Source of the DNA: Bradyrhizobium rifense | GTDB lineage: Bacteria; Pseudomonadota; Alphaproteobacteria; Rhizobiales; Xanthobacteraceae | Length of the DNA stretch: 64,000 bases | Reading direction: 5' to 3' | Assembly: GCF_008123425.1 (NCBI RefSeq) | Contig: NZ_VSSS01000025.1 | Location: 65,587 to 129,586 of the forward strand | Shown: piece by piece, positions 44,012-52,604 of the stretch | Numbering within the stretch: the first letter of the stretch is position 1 | Layout: each line of letters starts with the position of its first letter | Position numbers and translations under genes: made by a program | Notes under the pieces: model-generated | The model's input: only the letters and a program-made list of their open reading frames with translations | Told to the model about the DNA's origin: nothing | Database searches by the model: none

Positions 44012-45355
44012 TTATCGCTTCACGAAATTGAAGGTGCAGGGCCTAAGTTCGTTGCGTTTGCCGCTGCCGCGGGTGCGTTCGAACTGCGCGTCGATCGTGT
44101 ACGCATAGGGCGAGCCAGGAACAGCGCTGTTGACCGTATAGGCGCTCGGTCCCGTCGTGCCCCGAGCGCTCAGCGTCGTCTTTCCGTCAGCCGGTATCTG
44201 TCCGTCGATCGCAAGCGTGTTGTTTGTTCGCAGCTCCGAATCCTCGGCGTGGAACGCGCCGTTCGCGACAGTGGCCGACAGGGTTCGAGTGTAGCCGAGC
44301 GCCTTGCCGGAGTTCGTGCAACTTATGGTGACGTCCCACTTGCCGTCGAAGCTCTTGCTCTCGCCGGTTGCCGGCGCAAGTGCCGTTTTCTGCTTCAGGC
44401 CGTTAATCCGCGCCCTGGCGAGACTGGCGAAGCTGCAACCCGAAAATCTCGTCAGATGATCTTCGTAGGCGTCGAGGGTGCCGATGCCGTCGGCGGCTTT
44501 CCAGTGCGCCTCTGCGGCCGCGCAAGGATCGGGCCGCGGCGCAGGCGAGGGAGCTGCCGGTGCAATCGTGACCGATACCGGCGCGTTCAAGTAGAACTTG
44601 CCGATGATGGACAAGGAAAGCTCCGGGAGCTGGGTCTTGCCGCTGGTGTCATAGACGTCGCTGCTGATGTCGCGGAAGACATCGCCGATCTCGTGCGGCT
44701 CTTCGATGTGCTTGAGGAACGCACTCGTATACGGGCTGTTGCGGCCGCTTCCATCCGCAGCGGTCTGCCCGGACTGGGTCGAGAAGGACACGATCGTGCC
44801 GAGCGGTGCTTCGACCTTCGAAAGCCCGCGTCCGATCGAGGCTCCACGCGTCACGCCGGCTGAACGCTTCAGGCTGTCGGCCAGCGGATTGTCGCGGCAG
44901 GAATCGAGCACCAGGATGCGCAGGTTCTTGGCCTGCTGCAAATCGTTTACGATGTCGTCGACGCGCACGAGGCGCTTCAGATCCGCTTCGTCGGTAAGCA
45001 CGGCGTCAATCGGCATCAAATAGTTCACGCCGTTGAACTGCATCGCATGCCCGCTGTAATAGAACATGGCGACGTCCGCCTTGCTCGCGGCGCGCGCGAA
45101 GCGGATGGTCAGGTCCTGCATGTTGGCCTGGCGCAAGTCGATGCCCTGGATGACCTCGAAGCCGCTGCGCTTGAGCGAGAGGGCGACGTCTTCGGCATCG
45201 TGCGAGGGGTTGGCGAGCTGCGGGGCGTTGGCATAGGCGCCATTGCCGATGACCAGCGCGACCCGTGTTTCCGCCGATGCAGGACGAAGTCCCAGCCAGC
45301 AGCCGACGAGGGCAACGAAAAATCCGGCAAGGCGAAATCTGGAAAGAGCACGCAT
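44012..45355 (-). CDS. Exported caspase-like (peptidase C14) protein
   Basis: A 447-residue protein with a signal peptide (cleavage near PASAE). The caspase domain (about 29-250) begins TRVALVIGNGAYANAPQL; catalytic His103 is in YYSGHAMQ and Cys153 in LVLDSCRDNP. A C-terminal domain (about 330-447) resembles secreted beta-strand domains of unknown role. Prokaryotic caspase homologues like this are common in Bradyrhizobium, but their targets are mostly unknown. Convergent with the DUF2778 gene. Confidence 0.9.
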   Translation of the reverse strand: MRALSRFRLAGFFVALVGCWLGLRPASAETRVALVIGNGAYANAPQLANPSHDAEDVALSLKRSGFEVIQGIDLRQANMQDLTIRFARAASKADVAMFYYSGHAMQFNGVNYLMPIDAVLTDEADLKRLVRVDDIVNDLQQAKNLRILVLDSCRDNPLADSLKRSAGVTRGASIGRGLSKVEAPLGTIVSFSTQSGQTAADGSGRNSPYTSAFLKHIEEPHEIGDVFRDISSDVYDTSGKTQLPELSLSIIGKFYLNAPVSVTIAPAAPSPAPRPDPCAAAEAHWKAADGIGTLDAYEDHLTRFSGCSFASLARARINGLKQKTALAPATGESKSFDGKWDVTISCTNSGKALGYTRTLSATVANGAFHAEDSELRTNNTLAIDGQIPADGKTTLSARGTTGPSAYTVNSAVPGSPYAYTIDAQFERTRGSGKRNELRPCTFNFVKR

Positions 45356-45468
45356 GAATGCCCTCCGAGGAAATATCAGAAAATATCGTCCAGATTAGCG
45401 CATGCTGCGCCGACATCAACGCCCTCGCTGTGAAGTTGCTCACATTCGCCGACGGTAATATCTTATCG

Positions 45469-46107
45469 TCACGCCGGGCTCGGCGTGATTGCCTTTCGTA
45501 GCGCCATTTCGGTCGCAATTGCTTCCCTAACGGCAGGCCGCGCCTGCATGCGTTCGAGATACGCCGCCAGCGACGGCCATTGCGCCACGTCGACACCTGC
45601 GGCACGGAGCAGCAGCAAAGCCCAGGTGAGATGAGCATCCGCAACGGTGAAGCGTTGACCCACGAGGAATTCACGGTCCGTCAGATGCGCTGCTGGCACC
45701 GACAAAGTCTGAGCGATCCTCGCGCGCGGCTTGGCGAGCGAGGCGTCGTCCTTGTACCAGAAGGTCGGAAACAGGAAGGCCTTGTGGATCTCGGTACCGA
45801 CAAAGCTCAGCCATTCCTGCAGGCGGTAGCGATCGGGATCGCCGGGCGGCGGCGCAAGGCCGCGCTCAGGGGTCAGGTCGGCGATGTATTGCAGCACCGC
45901 CGCGCTCTCGGTCAGGCGCTCGCCGTTCGCCAGCACGAGGACCGGCACCGCGCCCTTCGACGAGATGCCGCGAAAATCGCTGTTGTCGTCCGCGACCGTC
46001 TTGGTCCCGAGATGCACCAGATGATAGCGCGCATCGAGGCCTGCTTCCATCAGCGCGATGCGGCTCGCAAGCGAGCAGGCCATCGGCGAGAAATAGAGCT
46101 GCAGCAT
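45469..46107 (-). CDS. Glutathione S-transferase
   Basis: A 212-residue GST. The thioredoxin-like N-terminal domain has LYFSPMACSLASRIALMEAG and the cis-Pro with GAVPVLVLANGERLTESAAV, and the helical C-terminal domain has FTVADAHLTWALLLL. It resembles beta-class GSTs. It starts 12 bp after the isochorismatase stop, so the two are likely cotranscribed. Confidence 0.9.
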   Translation of the reverse strand: MLQLYFSPMACSLASRIALMEAGLDARYHLVHLGTKTVADDNSDFRGISSKGAVPVLVLANGERLTESAAVLQYIADLTPERGLAPPPGDPDRYRLQEWLSFVGTEIHKAFLFPTFWYKDDASLAKPRARIAQTLSVPAAHLTDREFLVGQRFTVADAHLTWALLLLRAAGVDVAQWPSLAAYLERMQARPAVREAIATEMALRKAITPSPA

Positions 46108-46119
46108 CGCGTTGCTCCG

Positions 46120-46713
46120 CTATGTCAGCGCATCGCCGCGCGCGATGATCGCGAAGCGGTCGGATAGCTCGGCGAGTGCGACCTCGTGGATGGTCCGGGC
46201 GTTCAGCGTGCCGCCGCGGCCGTCGGGCAGGTCGCGCGTGGCGCAGGCGTCGGCGTCGATCGTCGTGCGAAAGCCGAGGTCGAGCGCGGCGCGCGCCGTG
46301 GAGCTGACGCACATATGCGTCATGAAGCCGGCCAGTACGATGTTCTTCCTGTCGGTCGCGGCAAGGCGCGCCTGCAAATCCGTGCCGGCAAACGCGTTCG
46401 GCAGCTCCTTCTCGATCACCAGCTCGCCGGCACGGGGGCTGAGCTCGGCGACGATGGCGCCACGGTCGGCGCCGCGATCGAACAGGCTGCCGGCCTTGCC
46501 GCGATGGGCGATATGGATGATCGCGGCCCCGGCCTCGCGTGCCCGCGCCAGGAGTGCGGCTGCCTGCGTGATCGCAGGTCTCGCGTCGGGCAGGGCGAGC
46601 GGACCGGCGAGATATTCGTTCTGGATGTCGATCAGCACCAGCGCGGCGTCGCCAAGACGCGGCGGGTTGAGGTCGGCACCGGCGAGCTGCAGCAGGGTCT
46701 TTGCGGTTGTCAT
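46120..46713 (-). CDS. Isochorismatase family cysteine hydrolase
   Basis: A 197-residue hydrolase. Catalytic residues are visible: Asp in LVLIDIQNEYL, Lys in VIEKELPNAFAG and Cys in GFMTHMCVSSTARAALDLG. The family hydrolyses nicotinamide-like amides or isochorismate; substrate unknown. ATG at 46713 (MTTAKTLLQ) opens the family sequence. It is divergent from a LysR gene that may regulate it. Confidence 0.88.
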   Translation of the reverse strand: MTTAKTLLQLAGADLNPPRLGDAALVLIDIQNEYLAGPLALPDARPAITQAAALLARAREAGAAIIHIAHRGKAGSLFDRGADRGAIVAELSPRAGELVIEKELPNAFAGTDLQARLAATDRKNIVLAGFMTHMCVSSTARAALDLGFRTTIDADACATRDLPDGRGGTLNARTIHEVALAELSDRFAIIARGDALT

Positions 46714-46765
46714 GGTCTGGACATCTCCGGGGCTAAAAGCTCGACAAACATAGCCCCGGGGGTGC

Positions 46766-46811
46766 CTGCCGATATGCAGGGATATTGCAGCGGGTGGCTG
46801 CGATATTGCAG
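46766..46811. promoter_or_regulatory. Repeated CTGC-N6-GCAG sites, probable LysR operator
   Basis: In the 127-bp divergent gap, CTGC-CGATAT-GCAG (46766-46779) and CTGC-GATATT-GCAG (46798-46811) are two copies of one dyad; a half-site GATATTGCAG lies between (46781-46790). The position suits the LysR regulator acting on itself and the isochorismatase-GST unit. Confidence 0.65.
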
Positions 46812-46840
46812 GCTGAGCCGGGCCGGTATAACCTCGCACG

Positions 46841-47674
46841 ATGAACTGGGACGATCTGCGCATCATCGCTGCCGTCAGGGACGAGGGCACCTACGCGGGC
46901 GCCAGCGCGCGGCTGCGCATCGACGAGACCACGGTCGGGCGCAGGCTGTCGCGCATCGAGCGCGCGCTCGGTTTGCGTCTGTTCGAGGCCGCCGACGGCG
47001 TCCGCAGGCCGACGCGGAGTTGCGAGGCGGTGCTGGCGCATGTCGAGGCGATGGCCGCACACGCCGCCGAGATCGGTCGCGTCGGTGCGAGCCTGGCGGG
47101 TCCGGTGGGACGCCTGCGCATCGCCTCCACCAACACGGTCGCCGAAGAGGTGCTGTCGCCGCGCGCGAACGACTTCCTGCGCGCCAATCCCGGCCTTACG
47201 CTGCAATTCCTCACCTCGAGCGACAACGTCAGGTTCTCGCGCTGGGAGGCCGATCTCGCCATCCGGCTGCGCAAGCCCGACAAGGGCGACTTCGCAATCT
47301 CAAAACTCGGCGATATCCGCATCTATTATTTCGAGCCGGTTACGACCGAGGGCGAGCCGATGCTGTGCGCCTATCCGGACGAACTCGGTGCCATTCCCGA
47401 GATGCAATTCCTGCGCACGAAGCAAGCCCGCGCGCGCTGCGTCACCGACAACGTCCGCGTCATCCGTAACCTGATCCGCGCGCATCAGGCCGCCGGCGTG
47501 CTGCCGGAGTATGTTTGCGCGGATCTGCTCGTCGATCGCCGCCTGCGCGCTACGCTGCTGCCGAAACGGCGCGACGTCTGGCTGCTCGTGCAGAACCACC
47601 TCAAGCGCGACGCCGCAACGCGCGTGACGATCGACTGGGTGAGGGCGTGTTTCCAGGACATGTCGCGCAGTTGA
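46841..47674 (+). CDS. LysR family transcriptional regulator
   Basis: A 277-residue LysR protein. The N-terminal HTH (about 3-60, NWDDLRIIAAVRDEGTYAGA followed by ETTVGRRLSRIERALG) is followed by a substrate domain beginning near GRLRIASTNTVAEE. It is slightly short for the family. Divergent from the isochorismatase-GST genes. The tRNA-like RNA locus starts downstream, about 190 bp after its stop. Confidence 0.9.
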   Translation: MNWDDLRIIAAVRDEGTYAGASARLRIDETTVGRRLSRIERALGLRLFEAADGVRRPTRSCEAVLAHVEAMAAHAAEIGRVGASLAGPVGRLRIASTNTVAEEVLSPRANDFLRANPGLTLQFLTSSDNVRFSRWEADLAIRLRKPDKGDFAISKLGDIRIYYFEPVTTEGEPMLCAYPDELGAIPEMQFLRTKQARARCVTDNVRVIRNLIRAHQAAGVLPEYVCADLLVDRRLRATLLPKRRDVWLLVQNHLKRDAATRVTIDWVRACFQDMSRS

Positions 47675-47731
47675 GGCGATGTCGCGGTGTGACGATCGCG
47701 TCACAGCGAAAGACGCGTGACGAAAAATCTT

Positions 47732-47771
47732 GGCTATCCCCCTTGCAACCCGAACGTGCTTCGTCTATTAG
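47732..47771 (+). promoter_or_regulatory. Candidate promoters for the tRNA-like/slipin locus
   Basis: Two overlapping options. A sigma54-like pair TGGC/TTGC puts GG at 47732-47733 and GC at 47745-47746, but the spacing is 11 bp instead of the strict 10. A sigma70-like alternative is TTGCAA (47743-47748), 17 bp, TATTAG (47766-47771). Either would start RNA synthesis about 90-120 bp before the first tRNA-like element. The weakness of each leaves the promoter unproven. Confidence 0.35.
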
Positions 47772-47796
47772 CCCGCTCCTTCGCTAGGCCATGTGT

Positions 47797-47817
47797 CCGG
47801 GCTCTCCGAGATCCCGG
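47797..47817 (+). other. Leader RNA hairpin upstream of the tRNA-like pair
   Basis: CCGGG (47797-47801) pairs with CCCGG (47813-47817), and CTC (47802-47804) with GAG (47808-47810) inside, giving a long GC-rich stem with a 2-nt bulge. It lies between the candidate promoter and the first tRNA-like element and may be part of the same transcript. Confidence 0.4.
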
Positions 47818-47866
47818 CTGGCGCGGGCCGGTCTCCGGTTTCGTGTTCCGCCGAATGAAGGCAAAC

Positions 47867-47938
47867 GCAGGACGTAGCTCATGGAGAGCGTCGGGGTGAA
47901 ACCCGAAGGCATCGGTTCGATTCCGGTCTCTTGCACCA
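47867..47938 (+). tRNA. tRNA-like RNA 1, degenerate, with encoded CCA
   Basis: A 72-nt cloverleaf-like sequence. Acceptor GCAGGA pairs with TCTTGC (one G-U), then discriminator A and an encoded CCA (47936-47938). The D arm is GCTC-ATGGA-GAGC with a loop of only 5 nt. The anticodon arm is TCGGG-GTGAAA-CCCGA, with a 6-nt loop (T then GAA, like a Phe anticodon but lacking a base). The T arm is ATCGG-TTCGATT-CCGGT. Shortened D and anticodon loops argue against normal translation use. It directly precedes a second tRNA-like element. Confidence 0.7.
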
Positions 47939-48011
47939 CGAAGGATAGCTCAGTTGGTAGAGCAGATGACTGTTAATCATCGTGACGCGGGTTCGAATCC
48001 CGCTCCAGCGC
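47939..48011 (+). tRNA. tRNA-Asn(GTT)-like RNA 2 with mismatched acceptor stem and no CCA
   Basis: D arm GCTC-AGTTGGTA-GAGC (47948-47963), anticodon arm GATGA-CTGTTAA-TCATC with anticodon GTT (Asn), 5-nt variable loop and T arm GCGGG-TTCGAAT-CCCGC are all regular. The acceptor stem, however, pairs CGAAGGA with TCCAGCG with two consecutive mismatches (positions 3 and 4). The 3' end reads C-TAC with no CCA. It starts immediately after the CCA of RNA 1 with no spacer. A scanner might call it tRNA-Asn, but it looks like a derived, non-canonical tRNA. Confidence 0.65.
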
Positions 48012-48012
48012 T

Positions 48013-48342
48013 ACGGGTCAGCCTGAAAAACTGACACCTCTGACGAGGACCGGACGCGCGCTTCAGTCGCGGTCCGGCCGTTTTGCCGCAAGGCTTTCCG
48101 TCCGAACCTAGACACTGAGAGACCGGCTTCGCGCCGCGGTGGATACCGCTTGCGCTGATGCCGGGTGGCTCCGCATGACCGCTCGACACGCGTCGAGCGA
48201 TCGCGCGCGTGCGCCCGTCATCGCGCAAGCTCAAGCCACGGCCCGCCGATTTCTTGGGAAGCGTCGTCCGCGTCCTCACGTCCTTTGCAAACGAAACCTG
48301 CCGCATGGCCCACGGGCCGGCGGCAAATGATGGAGACGTGTC
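48013..48342 (+). other. 330-bp structured leader between tRNA-like pair and slipin
   Basis: No convincing ORF. It holds a hairpin GTCAG...CTGAC (48017-48035) and a terminator-like stem (48050-48077) with T4 at 48081-48084. The rest to the slipin ribosome binding site (GGAG, 48332-48335) is GC-rich. The terminator-like stem may end a separate RNA or attenuate slipin expression. Confidence 0.45.
48050..48084 (+). terminator. Terminator-like hairpin after the tRNA-like pair
   Basis: CCGGAC (48050-48055) pairs with GTCCGG (48072-48077) and GCG (48056-48058) with CGC (48068-48070), with one bulged base and a 9-nt loop, followed by TTTT at 48081-48084. The T-run is short and 3 nt away, so it could be partial termination. 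Confidence 0.45.
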
Positions 48343-49506
48343 GTGACTTCCGAGAAGACCTGGCATTGGCTGACGACGACTGTCACCGTGAAGGACGGTG
48401 AGCGCGCGCTACTGACGCGAAACGGCCAGCTCGAGCGTGTGCTCGCGCCTGGGCGGCTTCGCCTGTTCGATCTGCGCAACGAGCTGACGGCCACCGTGTA
48501 CAACGTCGTGGGGACCGAATTCCCCACGGATCGCTACGCGGTGCTGAAGGCCGCGCGGCCCGATCTCGCCGCCGAGCTGTTCGAGGCGGTCGAGACCGAG
48601 GCGGACGAGGTCGCCATCGTCAGCCTCGACGGCCGGCCCGTGCATCTGATGACGCCCTGGCAGGTGCGCGTCTACTGGAAGGTCGCGACCCGCATCGATG
48701 TCGAGCGCATCGATGTGTCCGCTGATCCCCGGGTCGGCGTGCGACATCTGACCATGATCGAGCGCAACCGTTCGACCGTGACGTCGGAGACGGTGGTCGA
48801 GAACCACGAGGCCGGTCTGCTCTACGTCGAGGGCCGGCTCGTCGAGCGGCTCGCGCCCGGCCGGCACGCGTTCTGGACCGTCGGCCGCAAGATCGAGGTG
48901 AAGCGCCTCGACCTGCGGCCCCAGGCGGTCGAGATCACCGCGCAGGAGATGCTGACCAAGGATCGCATCGCGCTGCGGGTGACGCTGACGGCGTTCCGCC
49001 GGGTGGTCGATCCCGAGCGCACGGTTGCGACCGTGCCCGACGTGGATGCGTGGCTGTACCGCCTGGTGCAGTTCGGGATCCGCGAGGCGGTCGCGGGCCG
49101 GACGCTGGACGAGGTGCTGTCGGCGAAGGCGGCGCTGGATGCGGAGCTGCGTGACTATGTGCGCGCACGCGTCGCAGAGTCCGGCGTGGAGGTGACCGAG
49201 CTCGGCGTCAAGGATGTGATCCTGCCCGGCGAGATCCGGGAGCTGGTGAACAAGGTGGTGGAGGCGGAGCGGGTCGCGAAGGCGAACCTGATCCGCCGGC
49301 AGGAGGAGACCGCGGCAACGCGTTCTCTTCTGAACACCGCCCGCCTGATGGAGGAGAACCCCCTGCTGCTGCGGCTCAAGGAGCTGGAGTCGCTGGAGCG
49401 GCTGGTCGAGAAGGTCGGCCGCATCGATCTCCACGCCGGCCACGGCGAGGGCCTCGATGCTCTCCTGACCCGGCTCGTGCGCCTGAAGGCGCCCGAGAGC
49501 GCGTGA
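48343..49506 (+). CDS. Slipin family (band-7/SPFH) protein, soluble form
   Basis: A 387-residue SPFH protein. Its start is GTG with GGAG seven bases upstream. Three related N-terminal modules occur at about 18-43, 87-112 and 155-180, each of the pattern E-x-(L/I)-x-x-x-x-G-x-(L/P)-x-x-x-x-x-P. The core band-7 domain then covers about 185-310 (PQAVEITAQEMLTKDRIALR; AVAGRTLDEVLSAKAALDAE; VTELGVKDVILPGEIRELV), followed by a charged coiled coil. No membrane helix is visible, unlike most slipins. Slipin genes of this type are reported in RNA-repair (RtcB/RtcR) neighbourhoods; those genes are absent here. Confidence 0.88.
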   Translation: MTSEKTWHWLTTTVTVKDGERALLTRNGQLERVLAPGRLRLFDLRNELTATVYNVVGTEFPTDRYAVLKAARPDLAAELFEAVETEADEVAIVSLDGRPVHLMTPWQVRVYWKVATRIDVERIDVSADPRVGVRHLTMIERNRSTVTSETVVENHEAGLLYVEGRLVERLAPGRHAFWTVGRKIEVKRLDLRPQAVEITAQEMLTKDRIALRVTLTAFRRVVDPERTVATVPDVDAWLYRLVQFGIREAVAGRTLDEVLSAKAALDAELRDYVRARVAESGVEVTELGVKDVILPGEIRELVNKVVEAERVAKANLIRRQEETAATRSLLNTARLMEENPLLLRLKELESLERLVEKVGRIDLHAGHGEGLDALLTRLVRLKAPESA

Positions 49507-49511
49507 AAACG

Positions 49512-49537
49512 GAAGGGTCGCCTACGGGCGGCCCTTC
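49512..49537 (+). terminator. Hairpin with TACG tetraloop after slipin
   Basis: GAAGGG(T)CGCC and GGCG(G)CCCTTC form an 11-bp stem closed by a C-TACG-G loop, a very stable class. It begins 5 bp after the slipin stop. No T-run follows, so it may protect the mRNA 3' end rather than terminate alone. Confidence 0.5.
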
Positions 49538-49671
49538 ATCCATCTGTCGCAATGCGCTTGCGTTGAACATGTGACGGTGCCGCCGCGACCAACTTCGTCG
49601 AGCGCATTGGCATTGCGCGTGCCATCGCTTGCGCTAGTCTCCGTACACAACCTCATCGGGCAAGACAGGCG

Positions 49672-50421
49672 ATGACCACTCTTGAAAACACCATGCGGCC
49701 GCAGGCCAAATCCGGGGAATGGAAGGCGATCGTCGTCCTGATCCTGCTCGTGCCCGTGCTGTGGTCGCCACCCTTCCTGTTTCGCCTCTTCCTGTATCAG
49801 CCGTTCAACATTCCGTCCGGCTCGATGATGCCGACGCTGGTGGTCGGCGACTACATCTTTGCCGCAAAATACGCCTATGGGTACGACCGCTACTCGTTCC
49901 CCTTCGCGCCGTCGTGGATCTCGGGCCGCTTCTTCGCCGCGGACCCCCACTACGGCGACATCGTGGTGTTTCGCAACCCGAAGGACACTTCGGTCGACTA
50001 CGTCAAGCGCGTGGTCGGTTTGCCCGGCGACCGCATCCAGATGCGACAGGGGCAACTCGTCCTCAACGACAAGCCGGTGATACGCGTCGCGCTCAAGGAT
50101 CTGGCCGGCGGCGGGGCGGCTTGCGGGTTGGAGGCCGGTGCGAAAATCAAGCGCTGGCGCGAGGTGCTGCCGAACGACGCGAACTACGTCACCTACGACT
50201 GCATCGACAACGGCTATTACGACAACACCAATGTCTACACGGTGCCGCCGGGCCATGTCTTCGTGCTCGGCGATAACCGCGACAACTCGACCGACAGCCG
50301 TGCGATGAGTGCGATGGGATTCGTGCCGATGGACAATCTGGTCGGCAAGGTGACGCGGATCTTCTGGTCGCTCGATTCCAGAGGCGAGTTGCGCCCGGAT
50401 CGGATGGGGAAGGTGGGGTGA
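49672..50421 (+). CDS. Type I signal peptidase
   Basis: A 249-residue inner membrane protease that removes signal peptides. A membrane helix (about 18-42) is followed by PSGSMMPTL with the nucleophile Ser51 and DYVKRVVGLPGD with the general-base Lys112. Later, VPPGHVFVLGDNRDNSTDSR is the signature box. Shorter and single-helix compared with E. coli LepB. ATG at 49672 (MTTLENTMRP) is assumed; 49693 is also in frame. Bradyrhizobium carries more than one such gene (sipS, sipF); which one this is cannot be told here. Confidence 0.92.
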   Translation: MTTLENTMRPQAKSGEWKAIVVLILLVPVLWSPPFLFRLFLYQPFNIPSGSMMPTLVVGDYIFAAKYAYGYDRYSFPFAPSWISGRFFAADPHYGDIVVFRNPKDTSVDYVKRVVGLPGDRIQMRQGQLVLNDKPVIRVALKDLAGGGAACGLEAGAKIKRWREVLPNDANYVTYDCIDNGYYDNTNVYTVPPGHVFVLGDNRDNSTDSRAMSAMGFVPMDNLVGKVTRIFWSLDSRGELRPDRMGKVG

Positions 50422-50432
50422 GGCGTTCGTTC

Positions 50433-50520
50433 GTAGCCCGGATGGAGCGCAGCGAAATCCGGGAAGACTGCCAGCGCCGGACATGATGCCCCGGATTGCG
50501 CTGCGCTCCATCCGGGCTAC
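50433..50520. repeat. Long inverted intergenic repeat (GTAGCCCGGATGGAGCG type)
   Basis: Arms GTAGCCCGGATGGAGCGCAG... and ...GCTCCATCCGGGCTAC face each other around a variable centre. It separates the signal peptidase gene from the groEL terminator. Confidence 0.8.
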
Positions 50521-50545
50521 ATGCTCGCATCTCTATCCCACAAAC

Positions 50546-50570
50546 AAAAACCCCGGCATCGCTGCCGGGG
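50546..50570 (-). terminator. Intrinsic terminator of groESL
   Basis: On the minus strand, CCCCGGCA-GCGA-TGCCGGGG (50551-50570) is followed by TTTTT (50546-50550) and further T-rich sequence. It lies 35 bp after the groEL stop. Confidence 0.9.
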
Positions 50571-50604
50571 TTTCGCATTCTGTGATGTGCCTGAATGGCT
50601 GGAC

Positions 50605-52257
<1,653 letters not shown>

Positions 52258-52289
52258 TTAGGTGTTTAGCTGGGGGAGAGAGGGGGCTC

Positions 52290-52604
52290 TCAGGCCGCCT
52301 TCTTCTTGGAAGCGGGGACGTCGAGGACGCCCATGATGTCGCTTTCCTTCATGATCAGCAGATCGACGTTGTCGATCTTGACCTCGGTGCCGGACCACTT
52401 GCCGAACAGCACGCGGTCGCCGACCTTCAGGTCGATCGGGATCAGCTTGCCGGCTTCGTCGCGGCCACCCGGGCCGACGGCGACGATTTCGCCCTGGGAG
52501 GGCTTTTCCTTGGCCGTGTCGGGAATGATGATGCCGCCGGCGGTCTTCTCTTCTGCGTCGATGCGCTTGACCACGACGCGGTCGTGAAGCGGACGGAATT
52601 TCAT
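52290..52604 (-). CDS. groES: Co-chaperonin GroES (Cpn10)
   Basis: A 104-residue co-chaperonin that caps the GroEL ring. It opens [19 protein letters not shown], with the mobile loop at [20 protein letters not shown] and later [14 protein letters not shown] strong AGGAGG ribosome binding site precedes the ATG. It is first in the groESL operon, downstream of CIRCE. Confidence 0.98.
   Translation of the reverse strand: MKFRPLHDRVVVKRIDAEEKTAGGIIIPDTAKEKPSQGEIVAVGPGGRDEAGKLIPIDLKVGDRVLFGKWSGTEVKIDNVDLLIMKESDIMGVLDVPASKKKAA

Noticed and set aside
47939-48011. An ordinary tRNA-Asn gene
   Set aside because: Two adjacent acceptor mismatches, no CCA, and head-to-tail fusion with another abnormal tRNA-like RNA argue against a standard gene.
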